Shown piece after piece: positions 35,391 to 60,700 of a stretch of 64,000 bases of DNA. Within the stretch, counting starts at the first letter, position 1, and each line of letters starts with the position of its first letter. A program made the translations under genes and the position numbers. The stretch is from NCBI RefSeq assembly GCF_027942865.1, contig NC_134510.1:10072743-10136742 (forward strand). The letters run 5' to 3'. A model generated the notes under the pieces. That model saw only the letters and a program-made list of their open reading frames with translations, searched no databases and was not told the origin of the DNA. Origin of the DNA: Odontesthes bonariensis. Its lineage: Eukaryota > Chordata > Actinopteri > Atheriniformes > Atherinopsidae.

Positions 35391-35642
35391 ATGCAAATAA
35401 TCATAAGCAAGCGTGCTGCATGAGTAAACACAAAATCTTATCCAAAACTCCAGATTTGATTCAGCAAAGTGAGGCCTATTGAATTAAACATGATTGATTG
35501 TGACACAGGGAGAACACAAACAGAGGGGAGAAAGCCCGGGGTGATGAATTGGTTGGTGCCTGTGTTCAGCTTTAAGCTAGCTTCTGTAGTTTAGGTCAGC
35601 CACGAGGAAATGCTTCAACACGAAGGAAAGAGTCATGCAAAT
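35391..35642 (+). promoter_or_regulatory. pair of POU octamers
   Basis: Perfect ATGCAAAT sites at 35391-35398 (followed by AATCAT) and 35635-35642 (followed by GAATTA). The second forms ATGCAAATGAATTA, an octamer joined to an extra homeodomain half-site like those bound by POU3F factors. Confidence 0.35.
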
Positions 35643-38600
35643 GAATTAGGGCACAGTTTTCCTGAAGCCAAATAAAACTTTTGAAACACTTTGATACTCT
35701 TTCAGCCTCCTGCGACAGTTATAGACACAAAGTTTTTACATTTTGTGAGTTTATGACATAATGTTTTGTTGTTTTACATTGCAACAGCCAAACTTTAATC
35801 CAGTGGCTTAATCAAGAAAAAAGGGCTAACAGTTTTTGGGCAGATATCATTTGCTTTGATCATAAAGTGAAGGAAAAGTTTTACTATGAGTGGGGTAATT
35901 GTGACTAGAGTCGAACAGTATTCCTCCACTATGACTCTTATGTGTTGTTCAAACCTACCGGGAGGTGGAGACAGATGATAATTATCAGTTTCCACAAGCA
36001 GGTCACCTGTAAAACTATTGCATTTGATAACCAGGTTTTATGCTCCACCCAAAATTGTTTAGCATTTACATATATGAAACGTTAATACTAGCAAGTTTAG
36101 TATCTGGCAAGGGTAAAAACTTTGAAACACAATTTTTAGAGTTACAGTTGATGTATATCATGACACATATTCACAATTTCTCTACTTAGCTTCTAATTAC
36201 ATTTTAGATTTAGAGTAAGTAGTTTGGAGCTGAGAGATTAGATGCAGGTTGCAGCTAGAATTCAGCTTCAGTTGAATCTTTGTTTTAAGAAAGGCTACTG
36301 TAGGTGTACAATTTTCAGATGTGAGATGGAATTTACATACAGTTTTAAAGTTTTATTTTAGCTCTGACTTTAAATTTGACCAACTGCATTCTTCAACATG
36401 GTTTTTGGGGTTTTCCTTTTCCTTCAGTGTGTTATATAACCTTTTTTTTTCTTTGCCAAAAGCTGAGGATCATCACTTGCTCTAAAACTACCAAGCTGAG
36501 TTTCATGAAATATGGTGGAGAGTTGGAGGACGGGCAAAAGAAGAATCTATTCAATTGTGGTGCAGATTGGGACCATGGTCCAAAGTCCTTTTCAAACAAA
36601 GTGTCCTCTCTCCCGCAGAAGAAACTGTTGAATATGTAATACATTTACATAATGCCCTCCAACTGGCTGGACTGACACAAGCACTTCAGCCATTCTGGAC
36701 CAATCAGCTGATCAATCAGGTGAGGGAGCATAAAGAGACACTTCTAAAACAGTAAAGAGAGACAAGAAGTGCAGAAGCAATGTACATTAGGAGGAAAATA
36801 ATGTGTATTTTGAACATAAAACACATAAACCTATTCTATTAGACCCTCAGAGCATAATATAGGCTCTGTAAAGCAATTGATTAGCTCATGAGTGTAGAAA
36901 CAAACAAAAAAAAAACACTTGCCTGGCACAGTTTCACACCTTTGTGTTCTCTGATGTCTGTGAAATCATGAGCTTCAGTGTCATTCTTTTACAGTAACAC
37001 ACTGCCCTCTATAGGGCTGCACCCTAACTGCGTTGGCCTAATCCTCACCACAGCCATGTGTAGTTCACTCCGTTCCCACCTGTTTTCACAGCACTTTATG
37101 GATCTACTTTTCAACAAAGAGAGATTATTAGTCCTCAGTAGGGCATACTCAGAGTCAGACAGATGTTGCACACCTTGTGCATATAGACACAAACTGTATG
37201 TGAATCACAAGGGGAATATCTCTGCTGAGCACGTGCACACTCGCACACCTCCAGCCTGACAGTGTGTTTGCGCTTGTGATGTCTTGAGCAACTAAGCCAG
37301 ATTCAAACACACTGTCTCACTGACAGGAGTCAAGGAGGAGGAAGAAGAGAAACTCAGAGAGCAAATGGCCCTGTGCAGATAGACTCAGACACCGGGAGCG
37401 AGGTGTGTTTCTCTGAAGGACGAGAGCTTGCATTGTTGTGGCTGTGAACGCCGCTCTGCCCTATCGCGTACCAGAGGTCCCCAAAGAGCCGAGGTCTTAT
37501 GGTGTCAGTGTCTCCCTCCCAGTCCTCATCCCCCAGCACAGGCCTATTGTGATTCCTGTTTTTTAATTTCTCAAACGCAATCAAGTGTGACACAAACTGT
37601 TTACCTAGCGTGTCTGCCACAACCAGGAAGAGAATGGAAGGGAAGAGAAAAAAAACAGACTCGCAAGCCAGGATCTCAGCACAAAATAATCCTCCATAAT
37701 ACCAGAGTTTAAAGAGGCTTTGCCAACACCTCCCTGAATCCCCACTCAGCCTCACTCTGCTCTTATGAAAAAAAGGGAGCGGGAGATAAAAAAGAGGAGG
37801 GGGGGAGCAAGGAAAAAACACATCTGAAGAAAGCTGGTAAATACGCTGCTCAGTCTCATTTGGGATTGCTAATTATTGTTTTTAGAGCACAACAATTGGG
37901 GTATTAGGGCATAAGCGGCTGGAGATAACATCCAGAGGAGGGCATGTGAGGGAAAGGGGAGAGAAGAGGAGAGGTGCAAGGGGAGACAGATAATGAGTTG
38001 ACAGAAGGGGAGCTATGATAGGGTCTGGTCCATGACGGCGTCTCTGTCTCTGTGATACAATACACCTCAATATCAGGAGGCACACCGACTCAGTCTTTTT
38101 CTGAGGGTCAGGACAAGTGAAGGAAAAGTTTTCAGGGTTCCACAGCTCAGGAATCATCTGAGATTAGAGAAAGTAAACAAAAGCTGCAACATTTACAATA
38201 AAGGTACAGCCAAGAAGGTTAATATGATAACAGGATTCAGTCTGAGAAATATTTTTACAATGTTGTACACTTGATGAACCCACAAGGAACCACTGAAGAC
38301 TGCATTCACCTCAGCTCTGAGGAGCTTTAGTGACTTTCAGCTCCCTCTTTTGATTTTAGAGCTGCAACCTTAATATGGGTTCACTCTGAGCGCTCTCCTT
38401 ACATAGCCTTTGGCCATCGAATGCAATTGTTCTCAAAAGACTGTAACAGCACAAGAACCAGATTCTTCTCTGAAAGGAATAAGTCAAATGACAGAAAAAA
38501 ATAAATGAGACTGGATTATGTTTTTTAACGGTATGAAATATTCCGTACGGTATTTCGAAAAAAAAAAAAGAATGTTGACTAATCTCTAACAATTTCCAAA

Positions 38601-38999
38601 TCAACCAGTCCTGGTGAACAGCAATTACTCAAAGTGACTCGTTGGAAGGATTTTGTTTAGTTTGTGGAAACATCGTGACCTGGTTTAACAGAAAAAACAC
38701 TGTCCTAACATCTTCATTTAAACTTTTTGCTGGTATTAACACAAGGCTTTTTAATGGCCAAACATTTTCTGGAATGAGAATTTACAGTTGACGTTTTTGG
38801 CATGCCATGTCACCAGTTGCCCCAAACGCCTTCTGGTGAAAGTTGATAAATGAAATGCATCATTCCAACATTGCCTGCGAACATAATCCATGTTGCCATT
38901 TCAATATAGTTGAATAAAAAAGCTCAGATACACACAGACATGTGAAATAGAAATTATATTGCCTTTCAGTTCTTTGGTTTAACACTCCTGGACAAAGAA

Positions 39000-39590
39000 A
39001 ATCATCTGGTGCTCGCCAAGGCTGTTAAGTTGAAGTAAATACAACCTCAGGTGAACAACAGCACATGAGACATTACACTGTGTCATTATTTATGTATAAA
39101 GAAAAAGAATAAAGCATAAATGTGGAAGCGGTGTGTGGAAGAACTAAGTACACCCCAAACTTCAGCAGCAATAACTTGAAGTAATAGTTTTCTGTGTGAT
39201 GTCATCAGTCTCTGACTTTGTTGCGGAGGAACTTTGGCCCACTCTTCTTTGCAAAGTCGCTTCAGTTAATTGTTGCTTGTTTTCATTCATTTCTGCGCAG
39301 GTCTCTGAAGGTTCCACCACAACATTTCAATCGGGTATAGACCTGGACTTTGACTGGGTTATTGCAGCAGCTTGATTCATTGGAATTATTTGGGAGCGCT
39401 TGGGATCATTGTCCACAAGTCTTTGTGTTTGTTCAGAAGTAACTTTACAATCCTAAGCTGTGCTGCCACGTTCTTTTTCTCCTGTAACCCTTCCAAACAA
39501 GGCTTTTATAGAGATGCTCACAATTACAGATCATCAATTAATCAACAGCATGTCATTAGAAGTGGCTGCTGCTGCTTATGGAATAAAAAA
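39000..39590 (-). mobile_element. internally deleted Tc1/mariner copy (minus orientation)
   Basis: The segment begins ATCATCTGGTGCTCGCC and ACAACCTCAGGTGAACAACA, then CACTGTGTCATTATTTATG, matching the ends of the 15.2-kb family in opposite orientation. Transposase parts follow in reverse (e.g. TTTGGCCCACTCTTCTTTGC). At least two deletions join distant parts, removing most of the catalytic region. At about 590 bp it resembles a MITE-like derivative. Confidence 0.85.
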
Positions 39591-39814
39591 GTTTTTTTTT
39601 TTTAAAAGATACAATTATTCTGTACATATGGGAAAATTTTTGAGGAAATATAAGGAGGAAGTACCAAAGAATACAATTGGAAGTAAAATAAATCTAAAAA
39701 TATAGAGAAATAATGAAAAAATCAATGCGGAAATATTTAGTTAGAATTTTTTTCCTTATTCTTTTCCACTTTTCCATTATTTTGCTTTTACCATTTCCAT
39801 ACCATATTTAGTCA

Positions 39815-40000
39815 AATGCCAGTGTAGTGTAACTTGCCACCTTTCATGTGGGTGACTGGGGTTCAAATCCTAACCTACCTGCATGAAAGGTACTACCTCC
39901 AGTAGGGGTCCTTAGGCAAGACCCCCTTTGTGCTACCTGCCTACCTGGGATATGAGTGTAAGTCGCTTTGGATGAAAGCATCTGCCAAATGCATAAACAT
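39815..40000 (+). mobile_element. tRNA-derived SINE
   Basis: It has a tRNA-like head with a B box GGTTCAAATCC (39860-39870) and a body ending GTAAGTCGCTTTGGATGAAA, then GCATCTGCCAAATGCATAAA. The head is an internal RNA polymerase III promoter and the tail is the LINE-type 3' end also seen at 10569-10622. Confidence 0.75.
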
Positions 40001-41029
40001 ATTTGCTTTTCCTCAGTTGCTTTTGCTATTTGCCTTTTTCTTTGTCATTTATCTGTTCTCTCTGATCCTAAAATAGTTTTTGCCATTTCCTACTGCAAGC
40101 ACTCCTAAAACTGAAAATGCAGTTGACAGACCCTCGTGTTAAACCTTCAGCTTCTAATTAAGTGAATTTTAGTATGTTTAAGACTGTGTTGCATCCTGTC
40201 TTCTATGTTTCCACATTCCTGCCAGTGGAAGATACAAATCATTAACACAGGAATCTAACACTCATCAGTGGTGGGCATCGTGTGGTGGTTGGCTTCATTG
40301 CATTGTAAATTATAGGCCGCAAAGCTTTACAAATGAAACAGCGTACATACGTTTAAAGGTCACGATGGAGCACAGTAAATGGAGTTACGGGGCTGCAGAA
40401 GTACAAATGGGCCAATCCATTTAAAACCTGAAAGTCCTTCATGAATTAGTTGCTGAGTCTAACAGCCTCAAACCTTTTAAACCTTGCAAAAGAAACAGGC
40501 AGTTGTTATTAAGAGCAAATCAAACCAGTTAATTCTGTCAAAGGTAGTCCACAGTGGTTGACTAGTTATGAACACTTCTGCGTGGACTTTGATGTTAGAT
40601 CTTTGTAAATGAAAAATTGCAAGACTGCGTGGTATTCTTTGAGATATTTTCAGGTTGCACTGTATGTACACACAGAACAAAGGTTGTCTGATAAAGATCC
40701 TTTCAAAGCATCAGATATGGTTTTATCATGCAGTTTGTGCTCAGTCTCACAGATATGATATTTACCTGTAAGTTTATTGATGAGTCAGTGGCTTGTGAGA
40801 TTCTTAAGCATCCTGGCAGGACTGCTGGCACTTGTGGACGTAATCATACTATCAATGAAACTGCATCATTTGTTTTTGTTTCAGTAAAGGAAATTAGAAA
40901 ATAAAACAAACCAGAAAGGTAAAAGTATACTTTAAAAAAATAAAAAAGCAGGTTCTGGCTTCTTCTTCCCCTCAGCACATGGTCACACACTCTCACACAT
41001 GCTTTGGCTTTTGTTTTGTGAATGAGCAG

Positions 41030-41170
41030 GCTGGCCAAAGTCATCTGGAAGCCTCCACATGCCAATGAATAAATAAAGCTGTAATTAGCAAAGATAACAG
41101 CGCCACCTGTTGGTGTCCCACCCCGTGAACTCCAACTGTTATAGGGAGCTGTGGGACACACCTGAGCCTA
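41030..41170. promoter_or_regulatory. candidate conserved noncoding element
   Basis: A unique stretch with CCAATGAATAAATAAAGCTG, TAATTAGCAAAGATAACAG and GCGCCACCTGTTGG. Ends near a GT microsatellite. Confidence 0.3.
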
Positions 41171-41204
41171 CAAAGGCTCGGTGTGAAAGCTCTGGCACAC
41201 GTGA

Positions 41205-41205
41205 A

Positions 41206-41233
<28 letters not shown>
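41205..41233. repeat. (GT)n microsatellite
   Basis: About 14 GT units. Further GT-rich sequence lies near 41470-41495. Confidence 0.95.
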
Positions 41234-41236
<3 letters not shown>

Positions 41237-42239
41237 ATATCTTATTTTATTTGGGCCACCCATGTCAGCATGTGTGTTGCTGCGCTTCCATTTGTAAAGA
41301 GGCTTACTGAGCATATGTGTTGCTGTTGTGAGAAGTGTGCGTGTGTGTTCATGGAGGGGTCCAACTGCATGTCCTGGGGCCCACCTGGCAGCGCTGGGCA
41401 GAGTCAGGGGCCTGAGCAGCTGGCCTGGGGGCTAGTGGTGGTGTTCGGTGCAGGGGAGGTTTGAGAGGGGTGTGTGTGTGTGTATGTGTGTGGGGGGTGG
41501 GGGTGGTGGTCTTCCATGGCCCCTGTCCCACCAGACCCATGCAGTCGGAGGCAGATGGACAGGTCATGGCCACTGCCAGAGGGCCACAAGGGCTACAGGG
41601 CCAAGGGAGAGGGCCAGCCAAGACTAACTGAGCTCAAACACAGAAAGAAATTCAGTAATACATCCAATGCATCTGAATAACATACACAGATAAACACTGC
41701 TGTTAGCAGACAGAATAATAACATAATGACATAATAACATTTACAAAGTAGCAAAAAACACACTCGGAAGTGTGTTAATTCTAAAGGTAGAATTGGAGAA
41801 AATTGGCCTTTTGTTTTCTCGACAGAGCCAGGCAACATTTTACGTTGCGCTAACTGAATTGTGGCCCTGTCGCACCATCTAAATGTATTCATGTTTACAG
41901 GAGAAAAATCCAGACATGTGGGGCAGGATTTTTGAGCGACAGGACAACAGAGAGAGCGTGTGTGTGTTACACTTAATACAGTCTACTGAGACTGCAGTAG
42001 CGTACATCTACTTATGTCTGACACACTAGATCATCAAGTCTCTTTTAAACCATCTGCAGCTGCTTCAAAACATGCAAAACACAAAGACCTGCCCAAAATG
42101 ACCCCATACGGAAGATTGTTTAAAAGACCGACAGTAATTTGAAAGGAACGCGTTTGTGCGCGCGCTTGGTGTGAACATGTGTGATAGCTTGGTGGTGCAG
42201 GAGGTAGCCACCGAAGTCCAGAGAGCCACAGATGCTCCA

Positions 42240-42560
42240 CTGTTTGTGTGTTGACTCTCTGTAATTTGTTTGCTCTAATTTGTTTTGCCGTGCCAGGGGA
42301 GTTTGGATTTTAATTTTGCTGTGTGTGTTTACCCCTCTTTGTGGATCGCTGATCTCTTAAGCATAGAGAGAGGCAGAGGCAGTCGGAGAGGAGGGTGGGT
42401 TGTTCGCAGGGCCAAATTAAAAAAAGGAGCTGTGCAGATTGTTTTAAGCTCTGGCAGCCCCTTCAGGCCCAAAGGCTTCGCTTGCAGCCTGCACCTGCTC
42501 TGTCCCCTGGGAGCTTGGTTCCTGAACCGTGGCCCTAGCTTCTCCTCCTCGGGCCCCTAG
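42240..42560. promoter_or_regulatory. candidate conserved noncoding element
   Basis: A unique stretch with CTGTAATTTGTTTGC, CTCTAATTTG and GGATTTTAATTTTGC followed by GC-rich sequence. A pyrimidine-rich tract follows (42590-42900). By eye only. Confidence 0.25.
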
Positions 42561-43108
42561 CCCAGCCGCCTCATCCCCTCTACCTCTGTCCTCTCCACTG
42601 CAACTTCTTTCTCTCGCTTCATTCTACGCCTTTCCTTCTATTCACATTTTTTCTTTCTTCTTCCCCAGTGACTCCTGAGTGACTCCCTCCATTCCCAGTC
42701 CTAGCCTTTTCACCCCTTTTCTCCTTTCTACCACCTGCTCCTCTCCTCCTCTTAATCATCCCTCTTTCCTTATTTTGCTCTCGGTAACTTTCCTCTTTGC
42801 CCCTACTTTTTTTTTTCTCCCTCCCAACTAGTCTCCTTCCACCTCCTCTCTTCTGCTGCTTTCTTGTCTCCAGCATCTGGCAGACTCTTAATCAGCCCCC
42901 CTCTGCACCTCAATGATTGTGGCTTGTTAGCCTGATTGAAAACACACAACAATACACATAAAATACAGTCAAATGGCAATAAAACCCAGCAATGTGCCTC
43001 AATAAAGCCCCGTCATGACATCGGCACCTCTTTACAAACCCAAAACGTCTCAGAAGGATGCAGATGAAGTCAAAACAAACAACGTGTTCAAAATTGTCAC
43101 AGCTAATC

Positions 43109-43114
43109 TTTATT
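43109..43114 (-). terminator. faxc: candidate distal faxc polyadenylation signal (AATAAA)
   Basis: Minus-strand TTTAAATAAAGATTAGC followed by AC-rich sequence. It would give a faxc 3'UTR of about 3.15 kb. A nearer canonical signal lies at 45083-45088, giving about 1.2 kb. Confidence 0.35.
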
Positions 43115-45082
43115 TAAATCTTCCAGACGCTTCACTTTTTATGGCTGCTTGGCCATAGGTAGTTTGATCAGTCAGTCAGCTCTACGTACAGTATGGTACA
43201 CTTCGTCACACAATATTTACATGACACCAGCAGTAATGCTATGACATGGTTCCATTAACAAGACATCTAGTTGTTTTATGGCTTGATTAATGATGTCCCC
43301 ACTGCACTGTCTGTGGTGCCTGGACCAGATTAGGCGAGCCGGTAGCTCAGGTCGGGACGTGACCAACACGGACAGGACAACATGATGGAAGAACATTCTA
43401 TCTCCTGAATCCAAGTGTTTGGACCAGACTCTGCCCTTCGGTCACTACAGTAACTCACAGATTCAGGTTTTAGTCTTTGAAAGGTTTTTCTCGCCTCAAA
43501 AACCTTTAATCTACTCAGTTACCTCAGACGGTACACACACATGCAGATTATTTAGTGTGTTTGTTTTGTCCAGGTTTTTAGATTACAAGTTTTGACTCAG
43601 CACAATGGAGGTGAAATGAATTTGAATCAATATTCAATGTTTGCCATTTTCTGACCAGAGACACCAGAACAAACGGTTAACACGTCACTGCCTCATGTCT
43701 GAAGTCCTCCTAGTATTCTAAACTGAAGTCCAGTATTTCCTCCAACTCCGGCCGGAAATGTTTAGCTGCTAAACGCTTTACTGGTTTAGTTCACCAGCCA
43801 GTCACTGGCTTCATCAGTGTCATTTGTTGCTGAGCAGTTAAGTGTCCGGAGGGTTTTTCATTTTACGTTTCCGAAGGAGCTGCTGCTGCTGAGAATAATG
43901 CTGACGAGAGCAGTAAAACTGAACCAAAACAGAGCGGTCAGAGCTGAGAGGAACTGTAAGGCTCACTGCGGCCTCATCGCTATGAGTGATATCCGTCATA
44001 TTATACATGGTTATGCTTAATATGAAAACACTAGAAAAGGCAGCTATAGGTCATCTTTCTAGAAAAAAATATCCAGTTAGTTCTCTACCAGAACCATCTT
44101 TCATCTGGTACTAAAGCTACGGCTAAAATGTCCTAAATAAGGTGAGCGTCTTGTGTGTGTGATCCCTCTGAAATTAAGAATTTGTGGCACATTTGACAAA
44201 ATAATCTCAAACGTATTGGTTTACTTGCCTTTCCCTGATATTACTCTAATTTCAGGTGTTGCGTTGGAATACATTGGAATCCTTTTCGATGGTTGTTTTT
44301 TTAGATATTAGATTTTTGGTACAGCTCCACCGTCGACAGTTTTCATTTTGCTACTTTCTATCCGTTGTCAACATATTTTTTATATTGCAGCCGGAATTAG
44401 ACAATTGATATTTTCTTCCACAAATTCTCCTCTACCGTGTTGAGAGGTAGAAATCCTAGAGACACATGTTGCTTAAAAAATAAATAAATAAAAAATCACA
44501 AGATTCCACTCGATGTTTAAATATTTCTTGGAACTGGCGTGACCCATCTATGTAACTAAAGTCACATCTACTCTACATGTACCATAATCATTTTTACAGC
44601 CACCACATTTCAGTTCCGAGCACTTCCACCAAGCTAAGCGTGACAGTTCCCCAAACACTTTGGTCTATGTTTCCTCTCCATACTTTGCATCTAGCTGTAT
44701 TCAGCTCCTTTTGATTAAGTATTCTGACTCAGTCTACGAAGACCTTTTCATCAACTGCCTTATGAATGACATTCGCACCCAGAAACATCCACATACAGCC
44801 ATCCAACATAAGCAGCTCAGTCCCCTCGCAGCATTCTCATTATGAGAACACTTACTGTTACATCTGCGTTTCCCTCTCTTTTAGATAATTCTGTGCGTCT
44901 CCTCCTGTGACAAGGTGAAAATAAATTTCCACTAGTGCAAAATAACATCTCTCTCTGAGAGTAATAAAAATAAAGAGAAGCAAAGATTAAAACAAAAAAT
45001 AAATATACATATATATATATATACATATATATTTGACACATGCATTTATATTGAAAGAAAAATAATCAAATGGCACTGGTCA

Positions 45083-45088
45083 TTTATT
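45083..45088 (-). terminator. faxc: candidate proximal faxc polyadenylation signal (AATAAA)
   Basis: Minus-strand AATAAA in GTAATAAATGACC, about 1.17 kb after the faxc stop. Confidence 0.3.
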
Positions 45089-46256
45089 ACATAACAACAA
45101 AAACTGTTGCAGAGCAGTTTCGCTCCAATTGAAATATTCTGAGCACTAAGGCTGACGTGTTGCTGCACCCAGCTGCAAAATGCAAGTCTGCATGCGCGTG
45201 CAAATAACACCTTAATGCTCTCTGACACCTTTGAATGCGAAATACAGCGTTGGGAATGAAGAAGAAATCTGTGGCGTGTGGATAATGGAGCGCACATCCT
45301 CCTGCTGGGCAACGCTTCATGTGACAGAATGGGGAAGGACATCATGCTGACCGCTGACTCCATCTAGTGGTCAAATATAAGAACAACAGCTTTGCAATTG
45401 CACCACAAGAAATCAATTCTGAAAAACTCAACACTCAAAGATAACAAACTCCAAGCATCTAAATTGTTCACAGAGGAGAACATAAAGATTATAGCTGGTA
45501 AAAGTAAGAGGCACAGATCTGCTCATCTTTCCCTTTTCTTCCTGCTCTCCATTCAATAGACCTTCATGTGGATCTGGGAGGAGTCTCACAGTCACACACA
45601 ACTTTTTGATAAAGATTCTCCTCACATACAGCGGCATAAAGGAAATGAAACAAGGATCAATGTAGGACATGAACTGGCACTCAATGTCATCTGTGCTTAC
45701 TATTCAGCACACGGATGGTAAACAGCAGAGCAGCTGTTCCTTTTTAACCACATGATCAATCGCCACCTGTTTGAATGGGTTTATGCGTTATGACACATGG
45801 CAGAGTGGTGATTAGTTGCATCATTTCATAGCAAGTGAAGTGCCACCTGTCTTGTCAGCAACACTCTTTCTTCTTTGCTGCAGTTTTTATGAGATCAGAC
45901 GTTTACTTTGTATTAACCTCACGGCAACTTCTGGATCTGAGAACAAGACAAATAAGGCAAAAAGGAACTGCCGTGAGGACAGTTCTGGCGATGCAGGAGG
46001 GGACAAACCGTAGTGTAGCGTGTAATATTAGGAGGTTCACTTAGTGTCCTCTGCATATAAACACCCTGTCTGTCTGTTAGGAAGTTGTAACAGCCTGGGT
46101 CTTGGAGGTGGAAGAGCTAGAACAGTTTCTCCAGATGTGTGAGCTGTTGTCTGGGCAGGTTGTTCCAGCCAGATTTAATTAGCAAAACCACACAGAAGCC
46201 TGTGGCGTAGACTATTCCAGTCTCCTGTCAGTCTTAATCTGTCAGCCAGTCACAAG

Positions 46257-60700
<14,444 letters not shown>

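Larger units (their letters stand above)
24391..43090. other. gene-poor intergenic interval between fbxl4 and faxc
   Basis: About 19 kb without a recognisable exon. It holds several candidate conserved noncoding blocks (entered separately), few transposon remnants (28899-29035, 39000-39590, 39815-40000) and microsatellites. Open frames in it are short, often in low-complexity tracts, and encode nothing recognisable. Confidence 0.7.
43090..46256 (-). other. faxc: probable faxc 3'UTR and flank
   Basis: A stretch after the faxc stop without recognisable coding exon or transposon. It holds a TA-rich microsatellite (about 45003-45032). The extent depends on which polyadenylation signal is used. 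Confidence 0.4.

Noticed and set aside
42619..42876. Arg/Lys/Glu/Gly-rich 85-codon frame
   Set aside because: Antisense reading of a pyrimidine-rich tract, no domain.
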